64,000 bases of DNA from Litorivivens sp041624475 (GCF_041624475.1 NZ_JBFJUX010000012.1:43281-107280), one strand, 5' to 3'. Positions 25,047 to 34,427 are shown, counted from the stretch's first letter. A program made the numbers and translations. The notes: a model not told the origin generated them from the sequence alone.

Positions 25047-26972
25047 ATGGGTAAAATCATTGGTATTGACCTCGGTACCACCAACTCCTGTGTTGCCATC
25101 CGCGATGGTGACAAGGTCAAAGTCATCGAGAACGCCGAAGGCGCGCGTACCACGCCGTCCATCGTCGCCTATACCGAAGACGGTGAGGTGCTGGTAGGTC
25201 AGAGCGCCAAACGTCAGGCGGTAACCAACCCTCACAACACTCTGTACGCGGTGAAGCGCCTGATCGGTCGCCGCTTTGAAGACGATGTCGTGCAAAAAGA
25301 CATCAAGATGGTGCCTTACAAAATCGTCAAGGCCGACAACGGTGACGCCTGGGTAGAAGCCCGCGGCGAGAAAATGGCACCGCCCCAAGTGTCTGCTGAT
25401 GTTCTGAAGAAGATGAAGAAAACCGCCGAAGATTACCTCGGCGAGGAAGTGACCGAAGCGGTTATCACCGTGCCGGCTTACTTTAACGACTCCCAGCGTC
25501 AGGCCACCAAAGACGCCGGTCGCATCGCCGGTCTTGATGTAAAGCGCATCATTAACGAGCCGACCGCTGCGGCGCTGGCCTACGGCATGGACAACCTGGA
25601 AGGTGACCGCACCATTGCGGTTTACGACTTGGGTGGCGGTACCTTCGATATTTCCATTATCGAAATCGCCGAAGTGGATGGCGAGCACCAGTTTGAAGTG
25701 CTGGCCACGAACGGTGACACCTTCCTCGGTGGTGAGGATTTCGACCTGCGCCTGATCGATTATCTGGCGAGCGAATTCAAGAAAGACAACAGCATCGATC
25801 TGAAAGGCGATCCGCTGGCGATGCAGCGTCTGAAAGAAGCCGCTGAGAAGGCGAAAATCGAGCTGTCTTCCAGTCAGCAGACTGAAGTGAACCTGCCTTA
25901 CATCACGGCAGATGCTTCCGGTCCGAAACACCTGGTGGTGAAACTGACTCGCGCCAAGCTGGAATCGCTGGTTGAAGAGCTGGTTGATCGTTCGCTTGAG
26001 CCGATGAAAGTCGCGCTGAAAGACGCCGGTCTGTCGGCCTCTGAAATTGGCGACGTGATTCTGGTGGGCGGTCAAACGCGCATGCCGATGGTGCAGAAGA
26101 AAGTGGCTGAATTCTTCGGTAAGGAAGCCCGCAAAGATGTGAACCCCGATGAAGCAGTTGCCATGGGTGCGGCTATTCAGGGTGCGGTTCTGGCCGGTGA
26201 CGTGAAAGACGTGCTGCTGCTGGACGTTACCCCGCTGACCCTGGGTATTGAAACCATGGGCGGCGTAGCGACACCGCTGATTGAGAAGAACACCACGATC
26301 CCGACCAAGAAGTCGCAGATCTTCTCAACGGCTGAAGACAACCAGACTGCGGTGACCATTCACGTGGTACAGGGCGAGCGCAAGCAGGCGTCTCAGAACA
26401 AATCGCTGGGCCGTTTCGATCTGGCCGACATTCCGCCGGCACAGCGCGGCATGCCGCAGATCGAGGTTACCTTTGACATCGACGCCAACGGTATTCTGCA
26501 TGTGTCAGCGAAAGATAAGGCGACCGGCAAGGAGCAGTCTATCGTTATCAAGGCCTCTGGTGGCCTGAGCGATGAAGACATCGACAAGATGGTTCAGGAA
26601 GCCGAAGCCCACGCGGACGAGGACAAGAAGTTCGAGGAGCTGGTTACCGCGCGCAATACCGCTGAAGGTCTGGCTCACGCCACACGCAAGACTCTGCAGG
26701 AGGCTGGTGACAAGGCTTCTGATGAAGAGAAGAGCGCCATCGAAGCGGCTCTGGCCGAAGTGGACGAAGCCGTCAAAGGCGACGATAAGGAAGCCATCGA
26801 CGCCGCTGCCCAGAAACTGGGTGAGGCTTCCAATTCGCTGGCACAGAAGATGTACGCCGAGCAGGCCGCTCAGGCCGAAGGTGGTGAGCAAACGGCTGAC
26901 GGCGATAGCTCCAGTGCCGACGACGTTGTCGATGCGGAGTTTGAAGAAGTTAAGGACGACGACAAAAAGTAG
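25047..26972 (+). CDS. dnaK: Chaperone DnaK (Hsp70)
   Basis: A 641-residue ATP-driven chaperone. GIDLGTTNSCVAI opens the nucleotide domain, with IINEPTAAALAYG and DLGGGTFDISI following. The substrate domain contains DVTPLTLGIETMGG, and the C-terminus ends in an acidic stretch. ATG 25047 (MGKIIGIDLG) follows GGAGAG; the longer open frame from 24957 covers promoter sequence. Terminator and repeat copy 2 separate it from dnaJ. Confidence 0.98.
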   Translation: MGKIIGIDLGTTNSCVAIRDGDKVKVIENAEGARTTPSIVAYTEDGEVLVGQSAKRQAVTNPHNTLYAVKRLIGRRFEDDVVQKDIKMVPYKIVKADNGDAWVEARGEKMAPPQVSADVLKKMKKTAEDYLGEEVTEAVITVPAYFNDSQRQATKDAGRIAGLDVKRIINEPTAAALAYGMDNLEGDRTIAVYDLGGGTFDISIIEIAEVDGEHQFEVLATNGDTFLGGEDFDLRLIDYLASEFKKDNSIDLKGDPLAMQRLKEAAEKAKIELSSSQQTEVNLPYITADASGPKHLVVKLTRAKLESLVEELVDRSLEPMKVALKDAGLSASEIGDVILVGGQTRMPMVQKKVAEFFGKEARKDVNPDEAVAMGAAIQGAVLAGDVKDVLLLDVTPLTLGIETMGGVATPLIEKNTTIPTKKSQIFSTAEDNQTAVTIHVVQGERKQASQNKSLGRFDLADIPPAQRGMPQIEVTFDIDANGILHVSAKDKATGKEQSIVIKASGGLSDEDIDKMVQEAEAHADEDKKFEELVTARNTAEGLAHATRKTLQEAGDKASDEEKSAIEAALAEVDEAVKGDDKEAIDAAAQKLGEASNSLAQKMYAEQAAQAEGGEQTADGDSSSADDVVDAEFEEVKDDDKK

Positions 26973-26973
26973 T

Positions 26974-27005
26974 GCGTCGGACGTCAGATGCTCGACGTCT
27001 GATGC
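26974..27005. repeat. Dispersed GACGTC repeat, copy 2
   Basis: Contains GTCGGACGTCAGATG and CGACGTCTGATG, two near-parallel units, between the dnaK stop and its terminator. Confidence 0.65.
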
Positions 27006-27015
27006 GGGACGATAG

Positions 27016-27042
27016 ACGCCGGGCCTTTGTGTCCGGCGTTTT
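27016..27042 (+). terminator. Weak terminator after dnaK
   Basis: ACGCCGG (27016-27022) pairs with CCGGCGT (27033-27039) and is followed by a short run of T. The run is short, so read-through to dnaJ is likely. Confidence 0.6.
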
Positions 27043-27070
27043 GGCTTAAGCTGGTGGTACGGAAAACAAC

Positions 27071-28210
27071 ATGTCAAAACGCGATTATTACGAAGTATTG
27101 GGTGTCGAAAAGGGCGCTTCTGATCAGGAAATAAAGAAGGCCTACCGGCGTCTGGCGATGAAATATCACCCGGACCGTAATCCGGATGATGAGTCGGCGA
27201 AAGCGCGTTTTCAGGAAGCCAGTGAAGCCTACGAAGTACTCTCCGACGAGGAAAAACGCAGCGCTTATGATCGCTTTGGTCATCAGGGTGTTGATGGCAT
27301 GGGCGGTATGGGCGGCGGCGCCGGCGGTGGTTTCGGCGGCGGCAGCTTCAGCGATATTTTCGGCGACGTCTTCGGCGATATTTTTGGCGGCGGGGGTGGT
27401 GGCCGTGGTCGGGGTGGCCCGCAGCGCGGCTCAGATCTGCGCTACACCCTGGAAATTGATCTGGAGCAGGCGGTGCGAGGCACGACTGCGAAGATCAAGA
27501 TTCCGACGCTGGTTGCCTGTGAACCCTGCGATGGCTCTGGCGCCAAACCCGGCAGCAAGCCGCTGACCTGTTCCACCTGCGGTGGTGTGGGGCAGGTGCG
27601 GATGCAACAGGGCTTCTTCTCGGTGCAGCAAACCTGTCCCGCCTGTCACGGCAAAGGTAAAACCATTTCCGACCCCTGCAGCAACTGTCACGGTCAGGGA
27701 CGTGTAGAAGAGCGCAAAACTCTGTCGGTCAAGGTTCCGCCCGGCGTCGATACGGGCGACCGCATCCGCTTGGCGGGTGAGGGCGAGGCCGGTGCCGACG
27801 GCGGCCCGGCGGGCGATCTCTATGTGCAGATAGCCGTCAAAGCCCATCCGCTGTTCGAGCGCGACGGCAAGCACCTGTATTGCGAGGTGCCGATCTCAAT
27901 CACCGACGCAGCCTTGGGCGGTGAGCTGGAAGTGCCGACGCTGGACGGCCGCGTGAAACTGAAGATTCCGGCGGAAACCCAGACTGGCAAATTGTTCCGT
28001 TTGCGCGGGAAAGGCATCAAACCAGTGCGCGGAGGGGCAGTCGGAGATCTGCTGTGCCGTGTGGTTGTGGAAACGCCGGTCAACCTGACCAAAAAGCAGA
28101 AAGAGCTGCTTGAGGAGTTTCAGGCCTCACTGGAAGGTGATTCCCACTCCCCGCGACGCAAAAGCTGGTTTGACGGGGTAAAGGAATTCTTTGATGACCT
28201 GAAAATCTAG
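27071..28210 (+). CDS. dnaJ: Chaperone DnaJ (Hsp40)
   Basis: A 379-residue type I J-protein that stimulates DnaK. J domain residues 1-70 with HPD in KYHPDRNP; a Gly/Phe-rich linker about 77-118 with repeated GDVFGDIFGGG; four zinc repeats CEPCDGSG, CSTCGGVG, CPACHGKG and CSNCHGQG; then the substrate-binding domain. All key residues are present. Confidence 0.98.
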   Translation: MSKRDYYEVLGVEKGASDQEIKKAYRRLAMKYHPDRNPDDESAKARFQEASEAYEVLSDEEKRSAYDRFGHQGVDGMGGMGGGAGGGFGGGSFSDIFGDVFGDIFGGGGGGRGRGGPQRGSDLRYTLEIDLEQAVRGTTAKIKIPTLVACEPCDGSGAKPGSKPLTCSTCGGVGQVRMQQGFFSVQQTCPACHGKGKTISDPCSNCHGQGRVEERKTLSVKVPPGVDTGDRIRLAGEGEAGADGGPAGDLYVQIAVKAHPLFERDGKHLYCEVPISITDAALGGELEVPTLDGRVKLKIPAETQTGKLFRLRGKGIKPVRGGAVGDLLCRVVVETPVNLTKKQKELLEEFQASLEGDSHSPRRKSWFDGVKEFFDDLKI

Positions 28211-28221
28211 GGGCTGAAGTT

Positions 28222-28303
28222 GGATGTCTGACGTCGGACGCGAAGGGCAGCCCAGTGCGCCTTTCCAGTTTTGCGGTCAGACGTCCGACATCCAAGGTCC
28301 GAC
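28222..28303. repeat. Inverted pair of GACGTC repeats (copies 3 and 4)
   Basis: GGATGTCTGACGTCGGACG (28222-28240) and CAGACGTCCGACATCC (28278-28293) are in opposite orientation, about 38 bases apart, in the dnaJ-dapB gap. Together they could form a long stem around GGGCAGCCC-containing spacer sequence. Copy 4 runs on into GGTCCGAC. Confidence 0.7.
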
Positions 28304-28384
28304 AATTCGCGTCGAAGCGCGAACTCCAAGAATACGATCAATCCCGCTACAATGTCCGCAAGTCAAACCAACACGGAAAATCCA

Positions 28385-29191
28385 ATGACTACCCGAATTG
28401 CAGTAACCGGCGCCGCAGGCCGCATGGGCAAAACCCTGATTGAAGCGATCAACCTGGCTGATGGCTGTGAACTGACCGCTGCGCTGGAACGCCCCGACAG
28501 TTCGCTGATTGGGGCCGACGCGGGTGAATTGGCGGGCTTGGGTAAAAACGGCGTCAGCATTGCCGGCAGTATTGACGACGTTATCCATGATTTTGATGTG
28601 CTGATCGACTTCACTGTGCCGGCGGCGACGCTGGCTAACGCAAAAGCCTGTGGCGCGGCTGGCAAGAAAATCGTGATCGGAACAACCGGTTTCAACGTAG
28701 AGCAGAAAGCCGAGTTGGACGCAGCCGTGGCAGGCATTGCAGTGTGTCAGGCTTCAAACTTCAGCACGGGTGTCAATCTTTGTTTCAAGTTGCTGGAAAT
28801 GGCCGCTGGCGTACTGGGCGATGATGTGGATATTGAGATTGTCGAAGCCCATCACCGCCACAAGATTGATGCACCCTCGGGTACAGCGCTGAGCATGGGC
28901 CAGGTTGTCGCCGATACCCTCGGGCGCGATTTACAGAAAGTGGCCGTTTACGGCCGCGAGGGTCAAACCGGTGCCCGCGAGCGGGAGACTATCGGCTTTG
29001 CCACTGTGCGTGGTGGCGATGTGGTGGGTGATCATACCGTCAGTTTCTTTGCCGAGGGCGAACGGGTGGAAATCACTCACAAAGCCAGCTCTAGAATGTC
29101 CTTTGCCCGCGGTGCGGTGCGAGCGGCAAAATGGCTGGCTGATCAGGGCGCTGGTCGTTACGACATGCGCGATGTTCTCGGATTTAACTAG
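28385..29191 (+). CDS. dapB: 4-hydroxy-tetrahydrodipicolinate reductase
   Basis: A 268-residue NAD(P)H enzyme of lysine and diaminopimelate synthesis. GAAGRMGKTL binds the cofactor, and EAHHRHKIDAPSGTA holds the catalytic His and Lys. ATG 28385 (MTTRIAVTGAAG) is the family start; the frame from 28271 covers repeat sequence. Normal length. Confidence 0.97.
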   Translation: MTTRIAVTGAAGRMGKTLIEAINLADGCELTAALERPDSSLIGADAGELAGLGKNGVSIAGSIDDVIHDFDVLIDFTVPAATLANAKACGAAGKKIVIGTTGFNVEQKAELDAAVAGIAVCQASNFSTGVNLCFKLLEMAAGVLGDDVDIEIVEAHHRHKIDAPSGTALSMGQVVADTLGRDLQKVAVYGREGQTGARERETIGFATVRGGDVVGDHTVSFFAEGERVEITHKASSRMSFARGAVRAAKWLADQGAGRYDMRDVLGFN

Positions 29192-29212
29192 GCGGTAGCG
29201 TAACCGCCTTTT
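29191..29212 (+). terminator. dapB terminator
   Basis: GGCGGT (29191-29196), loop AGCGTA, ACCGCC (29203-29208), then TTTT. The stem is short, and it begins at the last base of the dapB stop. Confidence 0.65.
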
Positions 29213-29222
29213 GGAGAGGCGG

Positions 29223-30272
29223 TTGGGTATTCTCAGTAACAAAAGCATCGACTGGTGTGAGCGCGGACTTATCCCGGACAGGCTGGCACGCGCCGGTATG
29301 CGCAGATTGGTTGCGCAGCGTCTGGTTGACGAAGGCAATTGCGATGGTGAGATGCGTAGCGAGCGCTTCAATCGCTTTATCGATGAACTGCGCAACAGTC
29401 CCATTGCGATTAATACTGACGATGCCAATGAGCAGCACTATGAAGTGCCTGCCGAATTCTTCCACGGCCACCTCGGCACCCATCTGAAATATTCCTGCTG
29501 CCTGTATCCTCAGGGCCATGAAACCCTCGACGAGGCCGAGCGACTTATGCTGGAGCTCTATGCCGAGCGAGCGGGGATTACCGATGGCATGCGCATACTC
29601 GATCTGGGTTGTGGCTGGGGGTCGCTCTCCCTTTGGCTCGCCCAGCGCTACCCCAATGCGCAGGTGGTGGGCTTGTCCAATTCCTATGGCCAGCGTGAGT
29701 TTATTCTTGGTCAGGCTGAGGCGCGAGGAATCCACAATCTGACGATCTACACCGGAAGTATTGTCGAGTTTGAGATGCCCGCTGACGAACCGCCCTTTGA
29801 CCGTGCGCTGTCGATCGAAATGTTCGAACACATGAAAAACTACGGCGCACTGCTGGCAAAGCTGCGCCCCTGGCTGAAGTCGGATGGGCGCCTTTTTGTG
29901 CATATTTTTGTTCACAAGCTGCTGGCCTATCATTTTGAGGATAAGGGCAACGAAGACTGGATGACTCGCTATTTCTTTTCCGGTGGTACCATGCCGTCGG
30001 AGCATCTGCTGTATTATTTTCAGGATGATTTTTCCGTGGCGCGCCACTGGTGGGTCAGCGGCGATCACTATGAAAAAACGGCTAATCAGTGGCTGGAAAA
30101 ACTGGACAGTCGGCGCGCGGAGCTAATGCCGATTCTGCAACGCTGTTATGGGGATGAAGCCGCCATCTGGTTTCAACGCTGGCGCATGTTTTACATGGCG
30201 GTGGCGGAACTGTTCGGCTACAACGGGGGGAATGAATGGGGAGTCGGGCATTATTTGTTGGCGCCGCGCTGA
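29223..30272 (+). CDS. Cyclopropane-fatty-acid-synthase-like methyltransferase
   Basis: A 349-residue SAM-dependent enzyme of the CFA/mycolic acid methyltransferase family. NEQHYEVPAEFF and KYSCCLYP are CFA-family segments, LDLGCGWGSLSLWLA is the SAM loop, and EMFEHMKNYG carries the catalytic-site Glu. Shorter than Escherichia coli Cfa and lacking its N-terminal domain, so it may act on another lipid or small molecule. The start is a TTG: 29223 follows GGAGAGG closely; TTG 29211 is the alternative. Its 3' end overlaps the MBL gene by 37 bases. Confidence 0.85.
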   Translation: MGILSNKSIDWCERGLIPDRLARAGMRRLVAQRLVDEGNCDGEMRSERFNRFIDELRNSPIAINTDDANEQHYEVPAEFFHGHLGTHLKYSCCLYPQGHETLDEAERLMLELYAERAGITDGMRILDLGCGWGSLSLWLAQRYPNAQVVGLSNSYGQREFILGQAEARGIHNLTIYTGSIVEFEMPADEPPFDRALSIEMFEHMKNYGALLAKLRPWLKSDGRLFVHIFVHKLLAYHFEDKGNEDWMTRYFFSGGTMPSEHLLYYFQDDFSVARHWWVSGDHYEKTANQWLEKLDSRRAELMPILQRCYGDEAAIWFQRWRMFYMAVAELFGYNGGNEWGVGHYLLAPR

Positions 30273-31306
30273 CGGCAGCAGTCTTGCTACTGCTGACTGG
30301 TTGCGCGCCGGCGCGCTACGACGGCCCCGTTAGCGATCATTTTGACGGGCGAGAATTTCACAACGAAACGCCTTTTCCGCATAAATTTTCCGATTTGCTG
30401 GGCTATGTGTTCTCGCGCGAAAAAATTGAGTGGCCGCGCGATGAATCAGTCCCCCAGAGGCCGGCGCCCGTGGAACGGATTGGGACGGGCGGTCTGCGCC
30501 TGACCTGGGTGAATCACGCCACCCTGCTGATACAGGCAGATAATCTTAATTTGCTCACCGACCCTATTTGGTCTGAGCGCGCCAGTCCGCTGAGTTTTGC
30601 CGGGCCGAAGCGTCACCATCCGCCGGGCATTCCCTTTTCCAAACTGCCGCCCATTGATGTGGTCATGATCAGTCACAGCCACTACGACCATATGGATTCT
30701 CCCACGCTGAAGCGCCTGCACGCCGAGCACAACCCGCTGTTTGTGGTTCCGCTGGGCAATGCGGTGCTACTCGAATCGCTGGGCATTGAGCGGATTGTCG
30801 AGCTGGATTGGTGGCAGGGTGTTTCGCTGTCGAACGGTTGCAGTCTGAGTGCGGCTCAGGTGAAGCACTGGTCGAATCGGCGGGTGTTTCCCTCGGACCG
30901 GAACCTGAGCCTGTGGGCAGGTTTTGTGCTGGAAACGACCGGCGGGCCCGTGTATTTCGGTGGCGACAGCGGCTACGGCCCCCACTACGGGAAAACCCGG
31001 GAGCGCTATGGTGCCATGCGCGCGGCCATGCTGCCGATCGGTGCCTATCTGCCGCGCTGGTTTATGGCGTACCAGCATATGGGGCCGGCAGAGGCGGTGC
31101 AGGCGCACCAGGATCTGGCGGCGCAGTTCAGTTTGGGGATTCACTGGGGAGCCTTCAAGTTGTCAGTTGAACGCCGTTTTCAGGCAGTTGAGGATCTTGC
31201 GGTGGAGGTGAAACGCAGCGGCCTGAACGAACGGGACTTTGTTGCCCCGGCAGTGGGGGCTCACTATGATGTGCAGCCTTTGCCCGGTGCAACCGGGTGT
31301 CGTTAA
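30236..31306 (+). CDS. Metallo-beta-lactamase-fold lipoprotein (NAPE-PLD/RomA-like)
   Basis: A 356-residue hydrolase. Signal peptide with lipobox LTGC (C23). The zinc motif is HSHYDHMD near residue 143, with later ligands in GGDSGYGPHY and IHWGAF; LTWVNHATLLIQ and LLTDPIWSERASPLSFAGP are typical of the NAPE-PLD-like branch. It likely hydrolyses phospholipid- or ester-type substrates in the periplasm. Overlaps the CFA-like gene, so the pair may work on envelope lipids (inference). Confidence 0.85.
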   Translation: MGSRALFVGAALTAAVLLLLTGCAPARYDGPVSDHFDGREFHNETPFPHKFSDLLGYVFSREKIEWPRDESVPQRPAPVERIGTGGLRLTWVNHATLLIQADNLNLLTDPIWSERASPLSFAGPKRHHPPGIPFSKLPPIDVVMISHSHYDHMDSPTLKRLHAEHNPLFVVPLGNAVLLESLGIERIVELDWWQGVSLSNGCSLSAAQVKHWSNRRVFPSDRNLSLWAGFVLETTGGPVYFGGDSGYGPHYGKTRERYGAMRAAMLPIGAYLPRWFMAYQHMGPAEAVQAHQDLAAQFSLGIHWGAFKLSVERRFQAVEDLAVEVKRSGLNERDFVAPAVGAHYDVQPLPGATGCR

Positions 31307-31325
31307 CAGCTCAGGACGATGTTAC

Positions 31326-31757
31326 GTGTCGCGTGTTTCCATAGCTTTACCCGAAATTTTCCAGTTCACCACTGAATTGCCGGTTCTGATCGGTCAGGTC
31401 AACAGCGGCAACCACCTCGGCAACGATGCTCTGGTAAGCGTCATGAATGAGGCCCGGGTGCGCTTCACTCGCCAGCAGGGCTTTTTGGAAAATGATGTGG
31501 CCCGTGGACTGACGATGGTGAATGCCGATCTGGCCGTGGTGTATCAGTCTGAAGCCCATTACGGCGAGGTGCTGGTCGTGTCGATTGCCGCTGTGAACTT
31601 TCATCGCTGCGGTTATGATTTCGTCTACCGATTGACGGATAAGGCCAGCGGGCGGGCCATTGCTCAGGGCAAAACCGCGCACATTCTTATCGATGCAGAG
31701 GCTAGAAAGCCCATCTCCGAGCCACCCGGCTACTTCGATCCCCTCAGAAGCAATTGA
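31326..31757 (+). CDS. Thioesterase-like hot-dog protein
   Basis: A 143-residue 4HBT-type acyl-CoA thioesterase. MNEARVRFTRQQGF and GNHLGNDAL are the usual helix and catalytic-site segments. GTG 31326 (SRVSIALPEIF) is chosen, since the frame from 31239 lies inside the MBL gene. It follows that gene by 19 bases. Confidence 0.82.
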   Translation: MSRVSIALPEIFQFTTELPVLIGQVNSGNHLGNDALVSVMNEARVRFTRQQGFLENDVARGLTMVNADLAVVYQSEAHYGEVLVVSIAAVNFHRCGYDFVYRLTDKASGRAIAQGKTAHILIDAEARKPISEPPGYFDPLRSN

Positions 31758-31884
31758 TGCAGGCCTCGATTAACGCTGTAGTTAAAGAATTGACAGGTCA
31801 AGGCCTCGCGTAAAGTACGTATAGCGCCTATGTCACAGTATCGGTACCTTTGTGCTTAGATTTGACCATAGGAATCTACCCGCA

Positions 31885-32859
31885 ATGGATATTCGATCTA
31901 ATGTTATGGGCGCTCTGGTGGGCGTTCTTCTGCTGGCACTGGCCGCGGTTTCGCTGGTTTTCATTGGCGACGGGGGCGTGCCAGACAGGGTTCGGGACGT
32001 GCGCGTGCTGCAATACCTTGGCTTGTCGAGCCTTGCCGTTTTGCTTGCCGTCTGGGTAACCAGTAGCGTCGTGGCGCGTCGCCTGACCCTGCCAATCGAG
32101 CAGCTGACCGATAGCCTGGAGCGTATGCAGCGCGGCAAATTTGCGTGGAAGGTGCCTCACCAGGATCGCGACGATGAGATAGGTACCCTTGCTCGGGCTA
32201 TGGTTGAAGCGGGAAACCGCCAACGGCACGAAATATCGGAGGTCGTTGAAGGAGCGCAGAATATCAAGCGTCAACTGATGCTTGCCAACAACCGCTTGGA
32301 CACGGTCTATACAGAGCTGGAATCCTCGAAGACCGCGCTGGATTCCACCCTTGGTCAGCTCGACCAGCTGGAAGTCGTTGATAAACATACCGAGTTGCTA
32401 AATCGTCGTTTCTTCGATCAGTCCTTTGCCTATGAGTGGAAGCGCATCCAGCGCAATGGCAAGCCGCTGTCGGTGGCCCTGTGCCGCGTGGCCGACTGGA
32501 CTGTTCTGGTAGACCGTTTCGGAGAAAGCAGAGCAAATGGCGTAATTCAGAAAATTGGTAATTTGATTGCCGATACGGTTCGAACGACTGATCTTGTGGC
32601 GCGGTACAGCGACGACTCTGTTGTATTGATGCTGCCCGAAACACAGGGTTACAACGCCAGTCGGGTGGTGGATGATATACGCAAACTGATTTCCACGCTC
32701 GAATTCGAGTCTCCGATCAGGTCCCACGAAGTGAGAGTGGCGGTTGGCCTGGCAGCTAGCGACACGCGTGAAGGTGAAGGGATTGATTTTTCGGATCGTT
32801 TGGAGGAGGCGCTTGGAAAAGCGATTGCCCAAGGCGGTCTCGAACTGGGGGTCGCCTGA
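31885..32859 (+). CDS. Membrane HAMP protein with degenerate GGDEF domain
   Basis: A 324-residue protein. Two membrane helices (about 8-28 and 43-64) are followed by a HAMP linker (RRLTLPIEQLTDSLERM), a coiled coil and a GGDEF-fold domain from about residue 165 (DKHTELLNRRFF). The active loop GGDEF is replaced by YSDDS (241-245) and the substrate-site segment is altered, so no diguanylate cyclase activity is expected. The inhibitory-site RxxD motif is retained (RTTD, 233-236), so it may bind cyclic-di-GMP as a receptor. ATG 31885 follows GGAA. Confidence 0.82.
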   Translation: MDIRSNVMGALVGVLLLALAAVSLVFIGDGGVPDRVRDVRVLQYLGLSSLAVLLAVWVTSSVVARRLTLPIEQLTDSLERMQRGKFAWKVPHQDRDDEIGTLARAMVEAGNRQRHEISEVVEGAQNIKRQLMLANNRLDTVYTELESSKTALDSTLGQLDQLEVVDKHTELLNRRFFDQSFAYEWKRIQRNGKPLSVALCRVADWTVLVDRFGESRANGVIQKIGNLIADTVRTTDLVARYSDDSVVLMLPETQGYNASRVVDDIRKLISTLEFESPIRSHEVRVAVGLAASDTREGEGIDFSDRLEEALGKAIAQGGLELGVA

Positions 32860-32887
32860 TTGCGGGTGGCAATAGCGGTTCAGGTTC

Positions 32888-33177
32888 TATACTGTAGTCG
32901 TACTTAGTCAGCCCTGCCGAGGGTAATGCTGGCCTGGCACGCCCCTTATGCTCCCAAGTGTCTGGGGGTCAGGCGTGCTGAGACGGTCGGCAAGCCCGCC
33001 CGTTGATTATCGGGCTGTATACATTCTTCAAAGAAATAGCCGGGATTACACGGCGCGCCGGTAGACAGCTTCGGGGCAGATCGCGTAAAATCGCGCGCCA
33101 GAATCCTGTGGCCGGTGAAGCCGGTGAGCCGATTACGGTATACCGAAAGCGAGATGGGGCCCTCATCTCGCTTTTTT
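32888..33177 (+). promoter_or_regulatory. Structured carA leader with intrinsic terminator
   Basis: The 402-base gap 32860-33261 holds no convincing gene. TATACT (32888-32893) is a possible -10. Hairpin 1 pairs 32936-32943 with 32972-32979 and has an inner stem 32951-32956/32963-32968. Hairpin 2 pairs AGCCCG 32993-32998 with CGGGCT 33011-33016. A strong terminator follows (AAGCGAGATG 33147-33156, CATCTCGCTT 33164-33173, T-run to 33177). carA starts 85 bases later. Candidate attenuator or leader RNA. Confidence 0.6.
33147..33177 (+). terminator. Intrinsic terminator in the carA leader
   Basis: A 10-base perfect stem with GGGCCCT loop and six T residues. It lies before, not after, carA, and no gene ends just upstream. 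Confidence 0.9.
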
Positions 33178-33261
33178 GCGCACGCCCACTTTATCCGTCC
33201 GCGTTCTGGCCCGAATTTTAAGGGGTGGGAGCGCGGCAGTCTGTTACCCAAGGAGGTTTGC

Positions 33262-34401
33262 TTGACGGTTCCAGCTATACTCGCCCTCGCCGATGGAAGC
33301 ATATTCAGGGGTATTGCAATAGGGGCCGAAGGGCACTCGGTTGGTGAAGTGGTGTTTAACACTGCCATGACCGGCTATCAGGAAATCCTGACTGATCCCT
33401 CTTATGCCCGGCAACTTGTGACCCTGACTTATCCCCATATCGGCAATACCGGCGTTAATGATGAAGACGAAGAGGCCAGCGAAATCTGGGCTTCGGGTCT
33501 GATCATTCGCGACCTGCCCATGCTGGCCAGTAATTTCCGCAGCCAGCAGAGCCTGTCGGACTATCTGAAAGCCCGCAATATCTGTGGCATCGCCGATATC
33601 GATACCCGGCGCCTGACCCGTATTCTTCGCGACAAAGGTGCCCAGAACGGCTGTTTAATGGCCGGTGATATCGACGAAGCCAAGGCGCTGGAGCTGGCCA
33701 AGGGCTTTGCCGGTCTGAAAGGCATGGATCTGGCGAAGGAAGTCACCACCGCCGAGTCCTACGCCTGGCGTGAAGGCACCTGGCAGCTGGGCAAGGGGCA
33801 TCCAACCCTCGACGACGCTGAACTGCCTTACAATGTTGTGGCTTACGACTTTGGTGCCAAGCGCAATATTCTGCGCATGTTGACCGATCGCGGCTGCCGT
33901 CTCACCGTTGTGCCAGCCAAAACCCCCGCCGCCGATGTGTTGGCGATGAAGCCTGATGGCGTGTTTCTGTCCAACGGCCCTGGCGACCCCGAGCCCTGCG
34001 ATTACGCCATTGAGGCGATCCGCGAGATTGTTGAAACAGGAACGCCGGTCTACGGCATTTGCCTTGGCCATCAGCTGCTGGCGCTGGCCTCTGGCGCAAA
34101 GACGCTGAAAATGAAGTTTGGTCATCACGGCGCCAATCATCCGGTGCAGGATCTCAAGACCGGGGTGGTGCATATCACCAGCCAGAACCACGGCTTTGCG
34201 GTTGATGAAGACAGCCTGCCTGACAATCTGAAGGCGACGCATAAGTCTTTGTTCGACGGCAGCCTGCAGGGCGTCCACCGCACTGACAAGCCGGCTTTCA
34301 GCTTTCAGGGGCACCCGGAAGCCAGCCCTGGTCCGCACGATATAGCGCCCTTGTTCGATCATTTCATCGAGCTGATGAAAGCCCACAAAAGCGCGGGTTA
34401 A
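33262..34401 (+). CDS. carA: Carbamoyl-phosphate synthase small subunit
   Basis: A 379-residue glutaminase subunit feeding ammonia to CarB for pyrimidine and arginine synthesis. The start is TTG 33262, 5 bases after a perfect AGGAGG, giving the family start TVPAILALADGSIFRG. Catalytic Cys is in YGICLGHQ; the catalytic His and Glu are in FQGHPEASPG. A frame from 33115 would read through the leader terminator. Confidence 0.97.
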   Translation: MTVPAILALADGSIFRGIAIGAEGHSVGEVVFNTAMTGYQEILTDPSYARQLVTLTYPHIGNTGVNDEDEEASEIWASGLIIRDLPMLASNFRSQQSLSDYLKARNICGIADIDTRRLTRILRDKGAQNGCLMAGDIDEAKALELAKGFAGLKGMDLAKEVTTAESYAWREGTWQLGKGHPTLDDAELPYNVVAYDFGAKRNILRMLTDRGCRLTVVPAKTPAADVLAMKPDGVFLSNGPGDPEPCDYAIEAIREIVETGTPVYGICLGHQLLALASGAKTLKMKFGHHGANHPVQDLKTGVVHITSQNHGFAVDEDSLPDNLKATHKSLFDGSLQGVHRTDKPAFSFQGHPEASPGPHDIAPLFDHFIELMKAHKSAG

Positions 34402-34427
34402 CAGACGCTTCTCAGACCCGCGCAAAC

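Noticed and set aside
33003..33221. 72-codon open frame in the carA leader
   Set aside because: It would start at TTG with no ribosome site, and it crosses the terminator hairpin. The region is better explained as structured RNA.
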